Shown piece by piece: positions 45,991 through 58,789 of a stretch of 64,000 nucleotides of DNA (positions are counted from its first letter, which is position 1; each line of letters begins with the position of its first letter). The notes below the pieces were generated by a model. That model saw only the letters and a program-made list of their open reading frames with translations. It was not told where the DNA came from and did not search any database. The DNA lies in contig JAMKCH010007110.1 in the NCBI GenBank assembly GCA_023653785.1, forward strand, positions 1 through 64,000, in the 5' to 3' direction. Source of the stretch: Ophioderma brevispina. Its lineage: Eukaryota; Echinodermata; Ophiuroidea; Amphilepidida; Ophiodermatidae. The translations under genes and the position numbers were made by a program.

Positions 45991-47084
45991 CACACCCGTA
46001 CAGAATGTTATAGACCAATGGTGTATATATCAACGTGCAATCTTGTTTTTGGAGCACATCTTTGTCCCGGTTGAGGTTATGAGGAGTCTGTTTCGTGTCG
46101 CTCTACTAACTACTTGTTCCCTGGTATTGTTATATACGCTATCTCTTCGTCATATTCAATTTATGTTCTCTGATTTATATAATAACAAATTTTGTTTTAA
46201 GTAAGTGTAAGGATCCTCACTTTTCCTTTATTTTTCTCCATCAATGTTTCCTTTAGTAACACTTTTGGTTAGATACATATAATTTATATTATCTAATTGA
46301 TATAATCACTGATTATTTGATCAAACTTACGTGTCATCTTCTTTTTGTTTATCCTTTTAACATGAGATGTATAATTATCAACTTTGTAATTATCATTGTT
46401 TAATGATATGGATGTTATTATTAGACTCAATACTTGGCATTGCAATCTCTATAACCAACATTTGTATCATGAACATTTTCTAAAGGATCACGTTAAAATT
46501 ATATAAACAAGAACTTAAATGTTGGTACAAGACCGAAATTATGATCGCATTGCAATCAAATATGGGTGTCCCGCTTTAATAACGCAGAGCGCGAGCTTGA
46601 GGTTGCATGCATTTAACATTCATCATTTACCAGAGCAATTTGAGTAAACCTTTATTTTTAAAATGTTTTTTCTGTAAGGTAACCCATGTGTAGTGCCCCG
46701 GTAAGTGCGCTTTTCTTGACAAAGTAACATTTTATAACCCCCGTGGTTTATTCTTCCGTATTTGAAGTATGGAATTTTTACACCTAAACATTGGGAAATC
46801 GGAAGTAAAAACGTTCGACTCCTTATTTTATGTCTTTTTTGTTGAATTGTTTTTTCGAATTTCCCATTAGTGGGTGGTAAATCATGTCATTTTTGGAGCC
46901 AAATTGTACCTCAAGTCACATTTTTTACTTTAGAATCGTTTATTAGCCAATATATCAAAATTAAGTCTTCGTGTTTTTCAACATGATGCATCCACCAATA
47001 CGGAAATGATTGATTGAGAACCACAAATAAGCCTTCACAGAGCAGTTACCACTTTGACGACAGACTTTAAAGTTGTGAATCTTG
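45991..47084. other. AT-rich non-coding stretch
   Basis: No supported gene. The ORF at 45920-46204 starts in the MITE fragment and has no recognised domain. Confidence 0.35.
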
Positions 47085-47265
47085 GAATCATCTATATTGA
47101 CAATCAAAAATCGCGTGAATCCATAATATTGCCTTCGCGTGGATCATAGATGATTTACTTCGCGTGGAATCAATAGATTTGAGTCGCGTAGATCACTAGA
47201 TTGCAGCATGGTTAACGTCCTGTGGCATCATAGATGATTGACGTCGCGGGATCATAAAATGGCCT
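47085..47265. repeat. Short minisatellite, ~35-bp units with ATCATAGATGATT
   Basis: About five irregular units of the type CGCGTGGATCATAGATGATTTACTT, with TCGCG at unit ends, occupy this interval. Indels between units are frequent. Confidence 0.7.
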
Positions 47266-47875
47266 ACAGACCAATATTCTTTTATTTAGCTATAACCTCT
47301 CAACATAAATGAAAAGGAGTATCTAACAGTACATTATATTTATACTTCAAAAGAAAAGTGACAATCGAAACAAAATTTATTAGTGACTAAATAATTCCCG
47401 TCCCAAACAAAGATTTTGATTTCGTGTTTATTTTTTTTAAATTCAACTAACTTATCCAGCCATTTAGAGGATGCGGACTCCGTTTGTCTGTAGTACCTAT
47501 ATACAACACCATCGAAAACCTGACCCCAATCCATCTCCTGATCATCATTGGATGCATCCTTAATGCCATCATTTTCCATATTTTTTATCTAGTCTTCCTC
47601 TACCTCTATTCTAAGTCGTCTCCTTTATATTTCATCTTCTTTCTTCTTTTCTGCACTCTTGTTTCTTGTTTGAACATATACGGTCTATTTTATTTTGTTC
47701 AACAATTTGTTATATTGTATGTTCTTGTTTAGTTGATAGTAGTTTAAGAAACTTTTATTCGAGGGCACGCGCTTGCACGCTCTGCGTTTATGCGGTCCCT
47801 CGCCTTCATCTGGCATTTATATGCTATTACTTGATGGTAACTGCTACCCACATTACTAAGCCAATTAATTATACG

Positions 47876-47995
47876 GTCTATAATATCTATATTATATATA
47901 GATATATTATATATATCATAACAGATCTCTATATTATATATATATATATATTATATATTATATAGATATACTATATTAATATATATAATACTACG
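47876..47995. repeat. (TA)n-rich tract
   Basis: About 120 bases consist almost wholly of T and A in TATATA and ATATTATATAGATA patterns. Confidence 0.95.
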
Positions 47996-48229
47996 CATTA
48001 TTATTTACTATCTATGATAGTACTATACCATTTTATGCTTAATGTTGGATAAAACTAAATATGATATCAACTGCTTACATTCCGTAATCCCGTTAAAATT
48101 GCACTTTCATGTTAAGTTACCAGACTAAGAAACACATCAGTTTAACGAGTGGGGGTGGGACCTCTCATTATTCTTTGAATAAAAATTAACGGGAGTCGGT
48201 GAATTCCCAAAAATCCGGGTATATACATT

Positions 48230-49440
48230 TTTGGTCAATATCCACATGTGGGATTCACGGGGAATCGGTGAAATACATCCAAGTTTGTGGCGAACACATT
48301 TTTCGGTGGGGGATATCCCATGGTGGATGCACGGAAGACCGGTGAATTAATACCAACTGCGGAAATACATATTTTTCGGTGAAATCCACATGTGGAAATT
48401 CAGGGGAATCGGTGACTAAAACCTCAATAAAACTGACTTATTGTAGCTTTTTTTGGTCGAGATATGAGATATTCAGAATTCAAAAATGGTCTTTTTTCAA
48501 CTTTTTATTTTTTTTCATTCACACCATTTTGCTTATTCTGAAGAGCCAATAGTAGCTAAAAGACAGTTGGAAAAAGTTTTGATGACCGTTGTAATCGTGA
48601 AACGTGGGCCGATGAGTTTGATGACATGGTCATGGTCTGCCTGTGTGAAAGATCAGCGAAATCTGTTGTCTGGCATGACGAGTCATATCGTTTTTGTTAA
48701 ATTGGGATTAGTTTGGTTTCTTGTGATCAATCATGTCATTAATGGAGAGATGCTAGTTTGGGTGTTAAGAAGACCTATATTTAGCCGGTCACTTTAATTG
48801 AGTTTAATCACATGACGTCTAATTTTTGATTGCTGTTAATCACGAATGTTCCGTTACGAAGTAAGTTTAAAACAGTGCTGCTGAATTGGCCACATGACTA
48901 CTTTTTTGAAAACAATCCAATATGCGTAGATACACATTTTTCGGGAAATATCCACATGGGTGGAAAATGACGGGGATCGGTGAATATACCACACGGTGTC
49001 GAAATACACAGTTTTTCGGTGAAATATCCCATGTGGAAATTCGCGGAGATCGTGTGAATGTACCAAAGTGGCGGAGATAACACATTTTTTCGTTAATTCC
49101 ACATGTTGGAAATTCACGGAGATCTGTGAATTTACCAAAGTGCGGAGATAAACATTTTCGGTGAATATACACATGTGGAAATTTCACGCGGATCTGTGAT
49201 ATACCAACGTGCGGAGATAAACAATTTTCGGTGAATATCCACAAGTGAAATACCCATTTTTTCGGTGAATATCCACATGTGGAAATACAAGTGGACCGGA
49301 TGAAATATACAAACATGCGGAGATACACATTTTTTCGGTGAATATCCACATGTGGACAATACAAGCGGACCGTGTATTTCCACATGTGATATTCAAGAGT
49401 TTTGATTTCCACATGTGGAATACACAAAATCTGGGTCAAT
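48230..49440 (-). repeat. CCACATGTGG minisatellite array, reverse orientation
   Basis: Units of the type TTTTTCGGTGAATATCCACA and TGTGGAAATTCACGGAGATC are the reverse complement of the array at 41783-42520. The array is interrupted at about 48415-48900 by unrelated sequence. Minus-strand frames such as 48867-49523 are repeat artefacts, as their shared peptide with the other array shows. Confidence 0.9.
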
Positions 49441-49910
49441 TTAATACCTTCTACGGGCGGAATAATCCATTTTTTTCCCACCATGCCTTTCGGATTATTC
49501 CACTTCTTGGAAGTTTCAAACACTGGTTATTTATTTTTCAATTTTAGCAACGGCAATTAAGACTTACCGACCGTTCGTACGGTAGTGGTTGCTATGTTGT
49601 ATGTACGTATGTATAGCAACCAATCAAGTGGAACGTAGTTTAATGTTATTAAGCAGCGTGTTTTTAAGTATTAATTTTAATGTACGACCGCTATACTTAG
49701 CAAAATGGATAGTAATTTTTTAAATGTGAGCTACGATTTGGGTCAGGATCTAAAAACATCGTATCCCATAGTGCAATTGGGGAAGTTTCATCACTCATGT
49801 CGGGCGGCGGTGCGGAGATGATATATGTACGACTAAGAAGTGTCAGGAGATGAGTGCTAGCGTGGCGCTATAGATGATGTGACCTATACGTCACTGTTGA
49901 TATTCAGGAC
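49441..49910. other. Non-coding spacer
   Basis: No gene or repeat recognised apart from a short palindromic stretch CCGTTCGTACGG near 49570. Confidence 0.35.
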
Positions 49911-50201
49911 GGCCCTCTTTTGTCTTCTGGCAGGCAAAATTACAGTTTGTTTCTGGACAGACCACATAAATCTGGTTATAAATTACTTGCGATCTTTCCT
50001 GATCTAAATTTGGTAACAAAATGCAGCTGGTAGCATTAGCTTTTTATTCTGCTTGTACGAAGTTAGTATTATTTAATGCGAAACAAAAGTTACAGCACAA
50101 ACAAAATTTTCCCCATAAGCAGTATAGGGTGCTTTTGCCTGCCAGTTTTTCTCTCTTAACACACAGGGGCGGCCATAAACATCAACAATGTCACATATCT
50201 A
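49911..50201. repeat. Dispersed 290-bp repeat, copy 2
   Basis: Same orientation and order of words as 19453-19742 (TTCTGGCAGGCAAAAT, GACAGACCACATAAA, TTGCCTGCCAGTTT). Divergence is moderate, with small indels. Confidence 0.75.
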
Positions 50202-50679
50202 TGGGAAACCGTTCCTCTCCCGAGTTTGTTCGACGCTGGTGTGTGGACATTTTCCTTGCCACCAAAATTGGTCAAAAAAAGGAACCGCTAATCTGAGCAC
50301 AGAACAATTCGGAGATCAAAAGTCATGTACGAGGCATCCAGTTGGGACACGAACGCCAGGGTATCGCTAACACTTTTTTCCCTTCAACTCAAACCTGTTA
50401 GAAAAGAAGTAATGATCAAACAAAAACATGGCGATGTTGGTGGTTATTGGGGATAATCCACAAAACTTGCCTAAACATTCACAATACACCCACAGGGCAT
50501 TAACAAAACAAAACAAACAAAAACCTTCTTTTGAAGCCATGCTTGTGTGGTAATAAATAAAACCTAGTTTTAGACTCATCCCTGTGTATCGTCCACCACC
50601 TTCCAGGGCAAATGGTCTCACAATAAGTAAATTCTTATTGAAGTTTTATACTTTCCTTAAAGAGTGCTCTTGTTCCCGC

Positions 50680-53360
50680 TAAAACGATACTGCTGGGTGA
50701 ATTTCACGTGCATGTCGACCTCCCCGCAAAACGGAGTCGATTCATTTGTTTTGGGATTCTGGCTGCTATGGTTTTCTCAACATATCCATGGCCCTACCCC
50801 TAAAGATGTCACACGCTGGACCTGATCATATCTCGTCTTGAAAGATGGATTAGTTGCTGGTGGGCCCTCTTGCCTGGGCTATTAGGCTCTGATCACGTTG
50901 TTTGATTAATTGTACGATTAGCATCCAGAATCCCATCTCATGAGAACTATGTGCACCATCAAAATATAAGAATATTGAAACTGAATACTCTTTCTCAATG
51001 AGACCTTTCACTCCATGCTTGGCAGTCTTTGACCTTCTGATGGCTCATTTGAATGGGTGCTTGGTAAATTTTAGGAGTCTTTAATTAGTGTACTCGATTC
51101 TCCCTGCACCTCGCTCCTCAACAGCGTTCCCGGATTATTAACCACGATCCCACTTGGGTTTAATAAGATATTTGAGGATGCCCGACGTGAACGTAGAAGT
51201 TTAGAGAGAAAATGGGTTAAAACTAGAAATCGTGTCGACTGGATGCATACAATGTTAACAATCAGCATTGACTAGGTAACCCTTCATCATCTAGAGGTTT
51301 ATTACAGAGAACAATTAGAAATGCTAACAACAAAACCATGTTTGGCACGCTGAAATAAGCTCTGACCCCAAACCAAAACAACTTCCTAACTGTTAATTCA
51401 AGCTACTGAACTAAGTAGCTCATTTTTCCAGGTTTTTCAGCGACAGGGTATACAAATCAGACGGACCTTGGATTAATTATCCAGGTCTAACTCGCATGAA
51501 TGATCCAAGTGGGACATTACTTGATGAGACCGTGCCAATGCATGAGTTTAATCAAGTCACTGTGAGCAGGTAACCAAGGTGATTATGTCACCTCCATCAA
51601 ACATCATGTTTCCTTATACCATCCATTCCATTGTGTTACTTAGGAGAATGTTGCAACTCTTGCTGAGCCATTACCTGATCATTAACAGCCTCATCCGCAC
51701 TGGGGTTTCTTCCCAGCTAAGCTCCGGAAGCTGCCGTGACACCCCATTCTCAAAAAGCCTTCACTGGACCAAGATAGTGCTCAAAAACATCGCCCTGTGT
51801 CAAATATTTGCTGCGTGTCTAAGTTCATCGAGAACTCGTGAGTGCCCAGATAAAGAATCACCTTGTCTCAAATGACTTAATGAGGAATTTCAGTCAGCTT
51901 ACAAAGAAACAGCCAACAGCCCTGAAAACGGCACTTCATGCGTGTCCACAATACCGATATCCTCATGCAATTCCAACAGTAGGCAGTTGCTAGTTGTGCT
52001 GCTAGATCTTTCTGCACTTTTGATCTGTTTGATCAGCCATTCTTTTGGAATGTTTACGTGAGTACTTTCAAATTCAGTACTGCCTACAGTGGATTCGGTC
52101 TTACTGCAGAACCGCTCTTTTCGTGTGCGCATTGTGTGATTGCACTTTCAAACAAGCATCATCTCCCCTTTCGGTCTTCCTCCGTGTTCTGTGGTCGGGC
52201 CTCTCTTTTCATATGTACAAATACTGTATCGCATCAATAATCCGGAGCACATATTGGCTTACCACATGTATGCTGATGATGACAGCTCTATTTTACATTT
52301 GATCCTAGATTGATGGTGATGCCAACATTCTGTCAAAAAGCCTCTCCCCTCTTTGTATTGATGAAATCAGTGAGTTGATGCGCTGTAACAAACTCGAATT
52401 GGAATGAGAAAAGACAAGAATTTTTCATCGCATGTCATCCTATTACGCCATGCCTCAAAAGATATTACCATCAGGGTCGGACAGTGGATGTTCCCCCGTC
52501 CTCGGCAATTAGAAACCTTGGTGTCGTGCTTGATCAGACACTGTCTAGGACTGAACATGTAAAGGTCATCATTAAGTCTGTTACACTTTCACCTTCGCAT
52601 CTTACCCGGATCCGCCCGCTTTATCCCATTGAGAGTTGTCATCATCTCGTCCGTTTCACTGATTTTATCTCGCATTCACTATGGCCAATTACTTTTTGTC
52701 TGGAAATTCGGCCAGAGATCGGGTCAACTCTCATATTTGCAGAAGAGAGCAGCCAGGCTGGTGTTCAGATACTGATAGAAGGACACCGCCACACCCACTC
52801 TTAAAGAGCTCCATTGGCTACCATGCGTGAGGCGTTTGTCTTTAAGCTTTATGCTTCTTACTTACAGGCATTTCCGGACAATTGCCATCTTACTTGTCCG
52901 AAACGTCTTGTATATTTCCGGCAGGCCAGGATTGCGTTCTGCTGATGACAAGACGCTCCTCACTGTTTTTCGCCGTACACAAAGGTCAGTGGGTGACAGG
53001 GCTTCAGCAATGCGGCCCCTAGCCTATATGGAAATCTTTGCCCATCTCTGTTGGCCACTCAATCCATTGTTTACTTTAAGAACGCTCTAAATTTCATCTA
53101 TTTCCTAAGATTGATTGTTGTTCTTAAAATGTGTTTTTTGTTATTGCCCTCACATGCTATTTAATTATGCAGCTGTTTCTAGTTTGATGTTAAGTAACTT
53201 ATCTCATATAATCAACATGTTATTGTAAAAGATGAACCATGGTTTCGGCTAAATAGTATTACTATCTTTGTTTGTAAAGCGCTTTTGACCTTGTTTTTGG
53301 GGGGGGGGGATAAGACGCTATTTCAAATGCCGTTTGTATTGTGTATTGTTAATTGTAAAG
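50680..53360 (+). pseudogene. Decayed CR1/L2-like non-LTR retrotransposon
   Basis: Protein fragments appear in order across shifting frames. The end of an AP endonuclease comes first: LLGEFHVHVD near 50683 (G-D-F-N degraded to G-E-F-H) and HTLDLIISR near 50815. The linker ARRERRSLERKW follows near 51180. Reverse transcriptase pieces are LLVVLLDLSAL near 51985 (catalytic Asp region) and YHMYADDD near 52263 (the Y/F-A-D-D motif). Last come RNLGVVLDQTL near 52510 and SGRPGLRSADDKTLL near 52915, standard C-terminal words of CR1/L2-type elements. The 3' UTR-like end includes GTAAAGCGCTTTTGA. Multiple stops and frameshifts make it non-functional; the 5' part is missing. Intact elements encode target-primed reverse transcription in the nucleus. 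Confidence 0.88.
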
Positions 53361-53389
53361 CCCGGTAATCGCGAAAGCCGGGTGACCGC

Positions 53390-53634
53390 CTAGTCGTTCT
53401 TTAAATATTTATTTTCCAATTCCTTCTTCAGAAAATATGTCAAACTCCACTTCGCCGATTTCCTCTCGTGGACTATACCTCCTGGAGGGCTGATGCTTGT
53501 GTAATTATCCCTGGTATAGGCGTATCTTACGCCCCCTTCCACTTGTGGGAATACAAAACATCGGGAGAATACCTCATGCAGACAGGAGCCTTCCCATGAT
53601 TCCCGTCGGATTTTCTTTGATGCGAGTTTCATGT
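53390..53634 (-). CDS. Unrecognised minus-strand ORF, possible exon
   Basis: The frame runs about 81 codons to a stop at 53390 and has ordinary, non-repetitive composition with phrases such as SWEGSC and YTRDNYTSISPPGG. A TTATTGCAG acceptor-like word on the minus strand lies just before 53634, followed by an ATG two bases later. I do not recognise the family. It lies directly after the 3' end of the CR1/L2-like element. It could be a terminal exon, a gene remnant or chance. Confidence 0.25.
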
Positions 53635-54179
53635 CTGCAATAACCACGCTTGGTGTTCCAGCAGGATGTGTATTTCACTGGTAACAATGTGGTGGTGTGG
53701 TTTGCTGTGGCCAACACGTTATTGCAATGCTTGGATCAACGCTAATACGTTCATGCCCATATTTTATAATCTTCACTTACCATGTGAATGAGGTAGACTA
53801 TTGGGGGTTGGTACATTTTGTGACCCCATCTTTTCTGCTCCATTTTACATCAGCAGGCCTTGTACGAGATAAAGTGGCAGTATCTTGTGCCCTTTATTCC
53901 CTCCAGTCTGCTGAATTGACAACCGTGAGCAGGCAAAGGGGTGCAGTAAATGTACCCACCCAACTATTGCGGTCATTTGCGGGAAAAATCAACACCCGAA
54001 GGTTTGGACCATTTTTTGGTAATCATGTGCCTTTTCAAAGAAACAAGTCTTGCGAATTCCTTCAATTTGCTCTCAAAAATACAGATATATTTTACACCCG
54101 AACATCAAACACACACCACAATATCTAGAGCCTTAGAAAAAGCTATAAGAGTCTTAAACAGGGGCGTGTTCCGATCGTC

Positions 54180-54425
54180 TTGGGAACCCCCCTGATTTAC
54201 CCCGGAGTAGTATCGATTTTTGATATCAGATGAAGGCCGTATTTTTCTCAGTGTCGTCATGAAATTTGAACCCTCGAATCCATTTCATTCCCAGATAATA
54301 CAAAAAACGCCCGTTTTATAGTGGTTACACCACTTATAAGCACACAGTATTGTACAGGGCTTTGCAACAATGCATTATTGCGTCTACCATCAAAACGCAA
54401 GTTTGTTTCCCACGGTACTTGATGG
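54180..54425. repeat. Dispersed repeat, copy 1 (pair with 61930-62155)
   Basis: Shares ATCAGATGAA-GGCCG, AAAAAACGCC and GGGC-TTGCA---ATGCATTAT, then CAAGTTTGTTTCCCACG, with 61930-62155 in the same order. Its left part in the second copy resembles the TTAA MITE family. Confidence 0.7.
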
Positions 54426-54640
54426 GGTATTTTGCATGAACGATAACACATCCTAGAATAATGTTTTGCCGTCAATGTAAATATGGCAAGTACTGTTGTC
54501 ATGGTCAAATATGGTATCACATGTTGACTACATAGATAATATGTTCACAATCATAGAAAATTGGTTAAAATTGTGTTTATACTATTTGAAACTATGGCCT
54601 GAAGGTGATTCTAAATCTCCATGATACTGACCAAACTGCT
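54426..54640. other. Short spacer
   Basis: Nothing recognised between a dispersed repeat and the start of the L1-like element. Confidence 0.3.
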
Positions 54641-57600
54641 TAAACTTAGTCTCTCTTACTGTTAGAGGTCTAAGAAACAAACAAAGAACGTGATCGTATC
54701 AATTATTTGGATTTGTCAACAGAAGCGGATATTTGTCTCCTTTCAGACTTTTTTTAGACAAAGATTTTTAGAAAACCTTATTAACATCGTGGAATGTTGA
54801 AATTTTTATTTCTTTTTGGCTCTGCACATAGCAGGGCGTGTCGATCATTTATCAAAAAGAGTCAGATTTTAAGTCAAAATCATGTATTGCTGAAGACGGC
54901 AGAAAAAGTTGGTTAAATCTATAAATTCAAGAGACCCCTTTTACTTTTAATTAATTTATATGCACCCACCAATATAAAATAGGGAACTTTTCTTCAAAAA
55001 ACATTTTTGGATAAGAAGAAATGCACCGACCCATTCTTTGGTATTGGAGGGGATTTAAATTGTGTGTGAAGATAAAGTTAAAGATCCAGAATATAAAAAA
55101 TAAATGTTGAAAGCAAATTTGAGAAACAAAATCTGAAACAATGTAATTGGTGGATGTCTGTAGAAAAATGGCTAAAGAAAACATTTACAATGGCTCAACT
55201 CTCACTAATTTACACTCAAGGTTGGACTACTGGTTGATACAAAACCATTTAATTGTCACTGTTGAGACTAAGATCATAAGACATCCATAAATCCTGATCA
55301 TACCGCTGTATATCAAGACTTCAGGTTTGGTCACGTAAAAATGGTCCTGTTATTGGAAGTTCAACTCTTCGCTTTTGAATGACCGAACTTACAATAAAAC
55401 TACACATATATTGAAGAGTGCATTAAAGAATGTAAAAACGTCAAATGTCGAAACACTTACGTGGGAAAAATTAAAATAGGAATTAAGAATTTACATCAGG
55501 TACTGTAAATCAAAAGCGATGTAAAAGAGAGCTTATCCTTGAATAGAAAAGATGTCAAAACTATTAGAAGAACAATTTGAAAGGGTGAGTCAAATCTTAG
55601 AACTTCATTTATAGAATCAAAACAGAGACTGGAAAAGGTATACAAAGAAATGACGAAAGGTGCAATTTGATTAATCTCGGTAATGCATGAAGAAAGGGAG
55701 ACAACTTTTCAAAAGTATTTTATGTGATTAGGAGAAAATAACAACGTTAAAATTCAATCGTAGAACTAAATCAAACAAGGGAAAAACGATTACACTATTG
55801 ATGGACGCTTAATGAAGATATGTTGATTAATATTCTAATCTCTACACCTCCAAAACCATCAATATAACAATGTTAATAGCTATGTTAGAGCAACAGCCCA
55901 AGTCGACTAAATGATGAGAATGCTTTATGTGAGGGTCCCTTGACTCATGATGAGTGTACCAAAGTAGTTTTACCAATTTAAAGATAATAAGTCTCCTGGC
56001 TGTGATGGCCCATACACCCAGATTCTATAAAACACTTTGGGATGTTGTCCAAAGACCCCTGTATTGTTCACTTAATGAGAGTTTTTTTGTTTTTTTAAAT
56101 GCATTTAATTTTGTGCTGCTTGGTATTATTAAATTACTTCATAAGAAAGGTGAGAAAAATAATCTGACAACTATGACCCTAATTTGTTAAATTATTCTTA
56201 TAAATATTTAATGCTGTCTCTTTTCAATGAGAGTTCAAGAGTCTCAAGAATATAATTAGCGAAGATCAATGCGGGTACATTAAAGGTCGTTTTATTGGTA
56301 CAAACATTAGACTCTTGAAGATTTTTAACTTTTGTAATGAAACATGAAAACGATGCCTGCCTTCTCTTTATATAGATTTTCATAAGCGTTCGATTCCATT
56401 GAGGTTGCCATTCTTAAGTGAATGTCTTGAAAAAGTTGGATTTGGAGAAACTTTTATAAAGTGGGGTGAAAACCATTTATCATAATAATATTATAGTTGT
56501 ATAGCAATGAATGGATGGTGATTAAGTCTTTGATATATCGAGGTAAAGACACGGTGTGTCCTTATCTGCACTTTGTTTCCTTATTGCGGCAAATTCAGGT
56601 CTTTGATATAAAAACACCAAAATATTAAAGGCTATACGGTCAATAATAATCCCAGAATTAGAGATCAAAATTGCGCAAATGGCTGATGACACTACCTTTT
56701 CGTTGATAATGTCTTCTCCACCTTCATCAACGGTGCTTACACTAAATTAATAATTAAGCGCTGTTCTGACTCACAATGAAGCAAACAACAGAGGTGTCTA
56801 TCTAGCAATGAGATACATTACCGATTACCATAATAATGCCTCAAGTGGACAATGAACCTGTTAAACGTCCCTTGGCATATATTTTGGGAAAAAATTGTCG
56901 GTCCAAATTGACATTTGAATGGGGTCCGAAATTAACCCAAACTACAAACGTTCTAACGTTGGGAAACAAGAAAAATTAAACGTACTAGGAAGAATTGCAT
57001 AATAAAACTCTTGCTTACACATTTTTGTACAATGCAGCATGTATAAATACCCGCATATACGTTTTAAAAGGTAAATAAACTGATTCACATTTTTTTGTGG
57101 GGTTCTAGCAGAGAAAATTAAAAAGAAGTGTAGTTTCAAAACAATGAAAGAAGGGGGCTTACAAATGATAGACGGCGGATGTCATTAATGCTTTAGAATA
57201 AAGTGGATATCTAGAATGTTAGAGAATGAACTTAATGTAATCTGGATCAAAATCATTCAAAACTTTTTGAACCATACGGTGGATTAACATTTCTGCCTCG
57301 AAGCTCGATTGCAAAAGCACCAATATTCATAATTTTCTAGACAGAGGGGAATCAATTTCTATTACTATAGTAAAAAAACACCTGGTACTTATGGAAGGAA
57401 AACGATTTATAATGTTTGTCTGAATGGAATGGATATCTCTGGGGGATAAACTATTCGACACACTGTACAAGTACTTTTCTACAAGCACTTGGATTAAAGA
57501 GGAAGTGTACGTCTAAAACAGTTATAAACAGTATAATAGATTATTTTTCTTTGTCTGAAATTTCCGATAAATTGTTTGTTCACACATGTTTGACCTACAT

Positions 57601-58450
57601 AAGTTATACGGCGCTAAATTACCTCCCGACGAAATAAAACGTCGTATTAAAACGAAGAACTTATGTACTACTGGACAAAAGTCACGTCCTATTTTAAATG
57701 TATCGAAAGGAAAAACACTCCGTAATCTTTCTAATAGATTTTTATAACACTTTTAATTAGACAACAACGAATGCCACGTGCATACAATTTTGGAAACAGG
57801 GTTTAACCCACCAGATATTGGTTAATACACTTACTTTCAGTTACAGAAACGAATAAAGCTAAAATGTGACAATTTCCAATTCTAAACTATCTTGTAGAAC
57901 CATTTGTTGTAAAAAGAATTACATAAAGGGAATTTACATTCAAATGTCTGCAACTTCTGTATCAAATATATGATTTGGATCATTTTTTGTACAATGTAAC
58001 TACCATGCATCATTTTTGTCTGAAATTTGAAAAAGAGATAATTCAAGTCCCCATACCTCACAATTTCAAATATCTCTTGAACAAAATTGTACGTGCTGGA
58101 ACTTGGAAAAAAGAATTACGTGTTATCACTATCCTGATTGCGCTAAGCTGCGTGTTTCTCATTTACAATCAAAAATCCTTTATAATGATACCAAAAGAAA
58201 CACCAATCACCATAATTATTTATGCATGGAATCAAAAGCTTTTTATGATATTGTGCCAATCTTCAACACAACCAAGATAGAATTTCGGTACAATGAATTG
58301 CGAGATACAATGATTTATGGGAAATATAAAACTTAACATGCTACTATGTACAACAGAAATTGTGAAAGCTGATTATCATACTGTATATTCTATAAATAGC
58401 TGAAATGTTTGATAAGTTTGTTTTATGAAAAACCAGGTTTGAATTAAAGG
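54640..58450 (+). pseudogene. Decayed L1/Tx1-like non-LTR retrotransposon
   Basis: An endonuclease start reads LTVRGLRNKQR near 54655. Reverse transcriptase pieces follow: DNKSPGCDGP near 55984, GIIKLLHKKG near 56122, YIDFH near 56369 and ADDTTF near 56682 (catalytic A-D-D). HIFLWGSSREN follows near 57085, in the region after the RT where L1/Tx1 elements carry a conserved F-x-W motif. Frames are interrupted many times; apparent short ORFs such as 55954-56190 and 57416-57637 are pieces of this element. About 3.8 kb of a probable second ORF is represented, with no clear 5' UTR or poly-A tail. Confidence 0.85.
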
Positions 58451-58789
58451 CAATAGCTATACCTACCTCTTTGATTGGAAAAAGATAAAAAAAAACTTAA
58501 GGTGGCCACGGTCAAAAAATAGATTTCCTTCATACTTTCCTCAATGGTAGGGCATGCCTTTGGCTGAAACCAACAAAACTGGACCTCATTAGTTCATACC
58601 TTCCGTGGCCATGGCAACGCCAACTTGAAAATTTCATTTTCCCCGTATTTCCCGCCCGTATTATCACGATTTTTTTTAGGAATGTCTTCAAATTAACTAA
58701 CCATAACAAAATGGATTAATTTTCTCTTGATATATGTGTTTTATGGATATTTATATATTACATCCCAAGCATGAAGAGCAAAGTATGTT
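58451..58789. other. Spacer between two LINE fragments
   Basis: No motif recognised. A poly-A-like AAAAAAAAAC at about 58486 could be the degraded tail of the preceding element. Confidence 0.35.

Noticed and set aside
41783..49440. CRISPR-like look of evenly spaced palindromic repeats
   Set aside because: Spacers are not unique, unit length varies, the DNA is eukaryotic and no cas genes are present.
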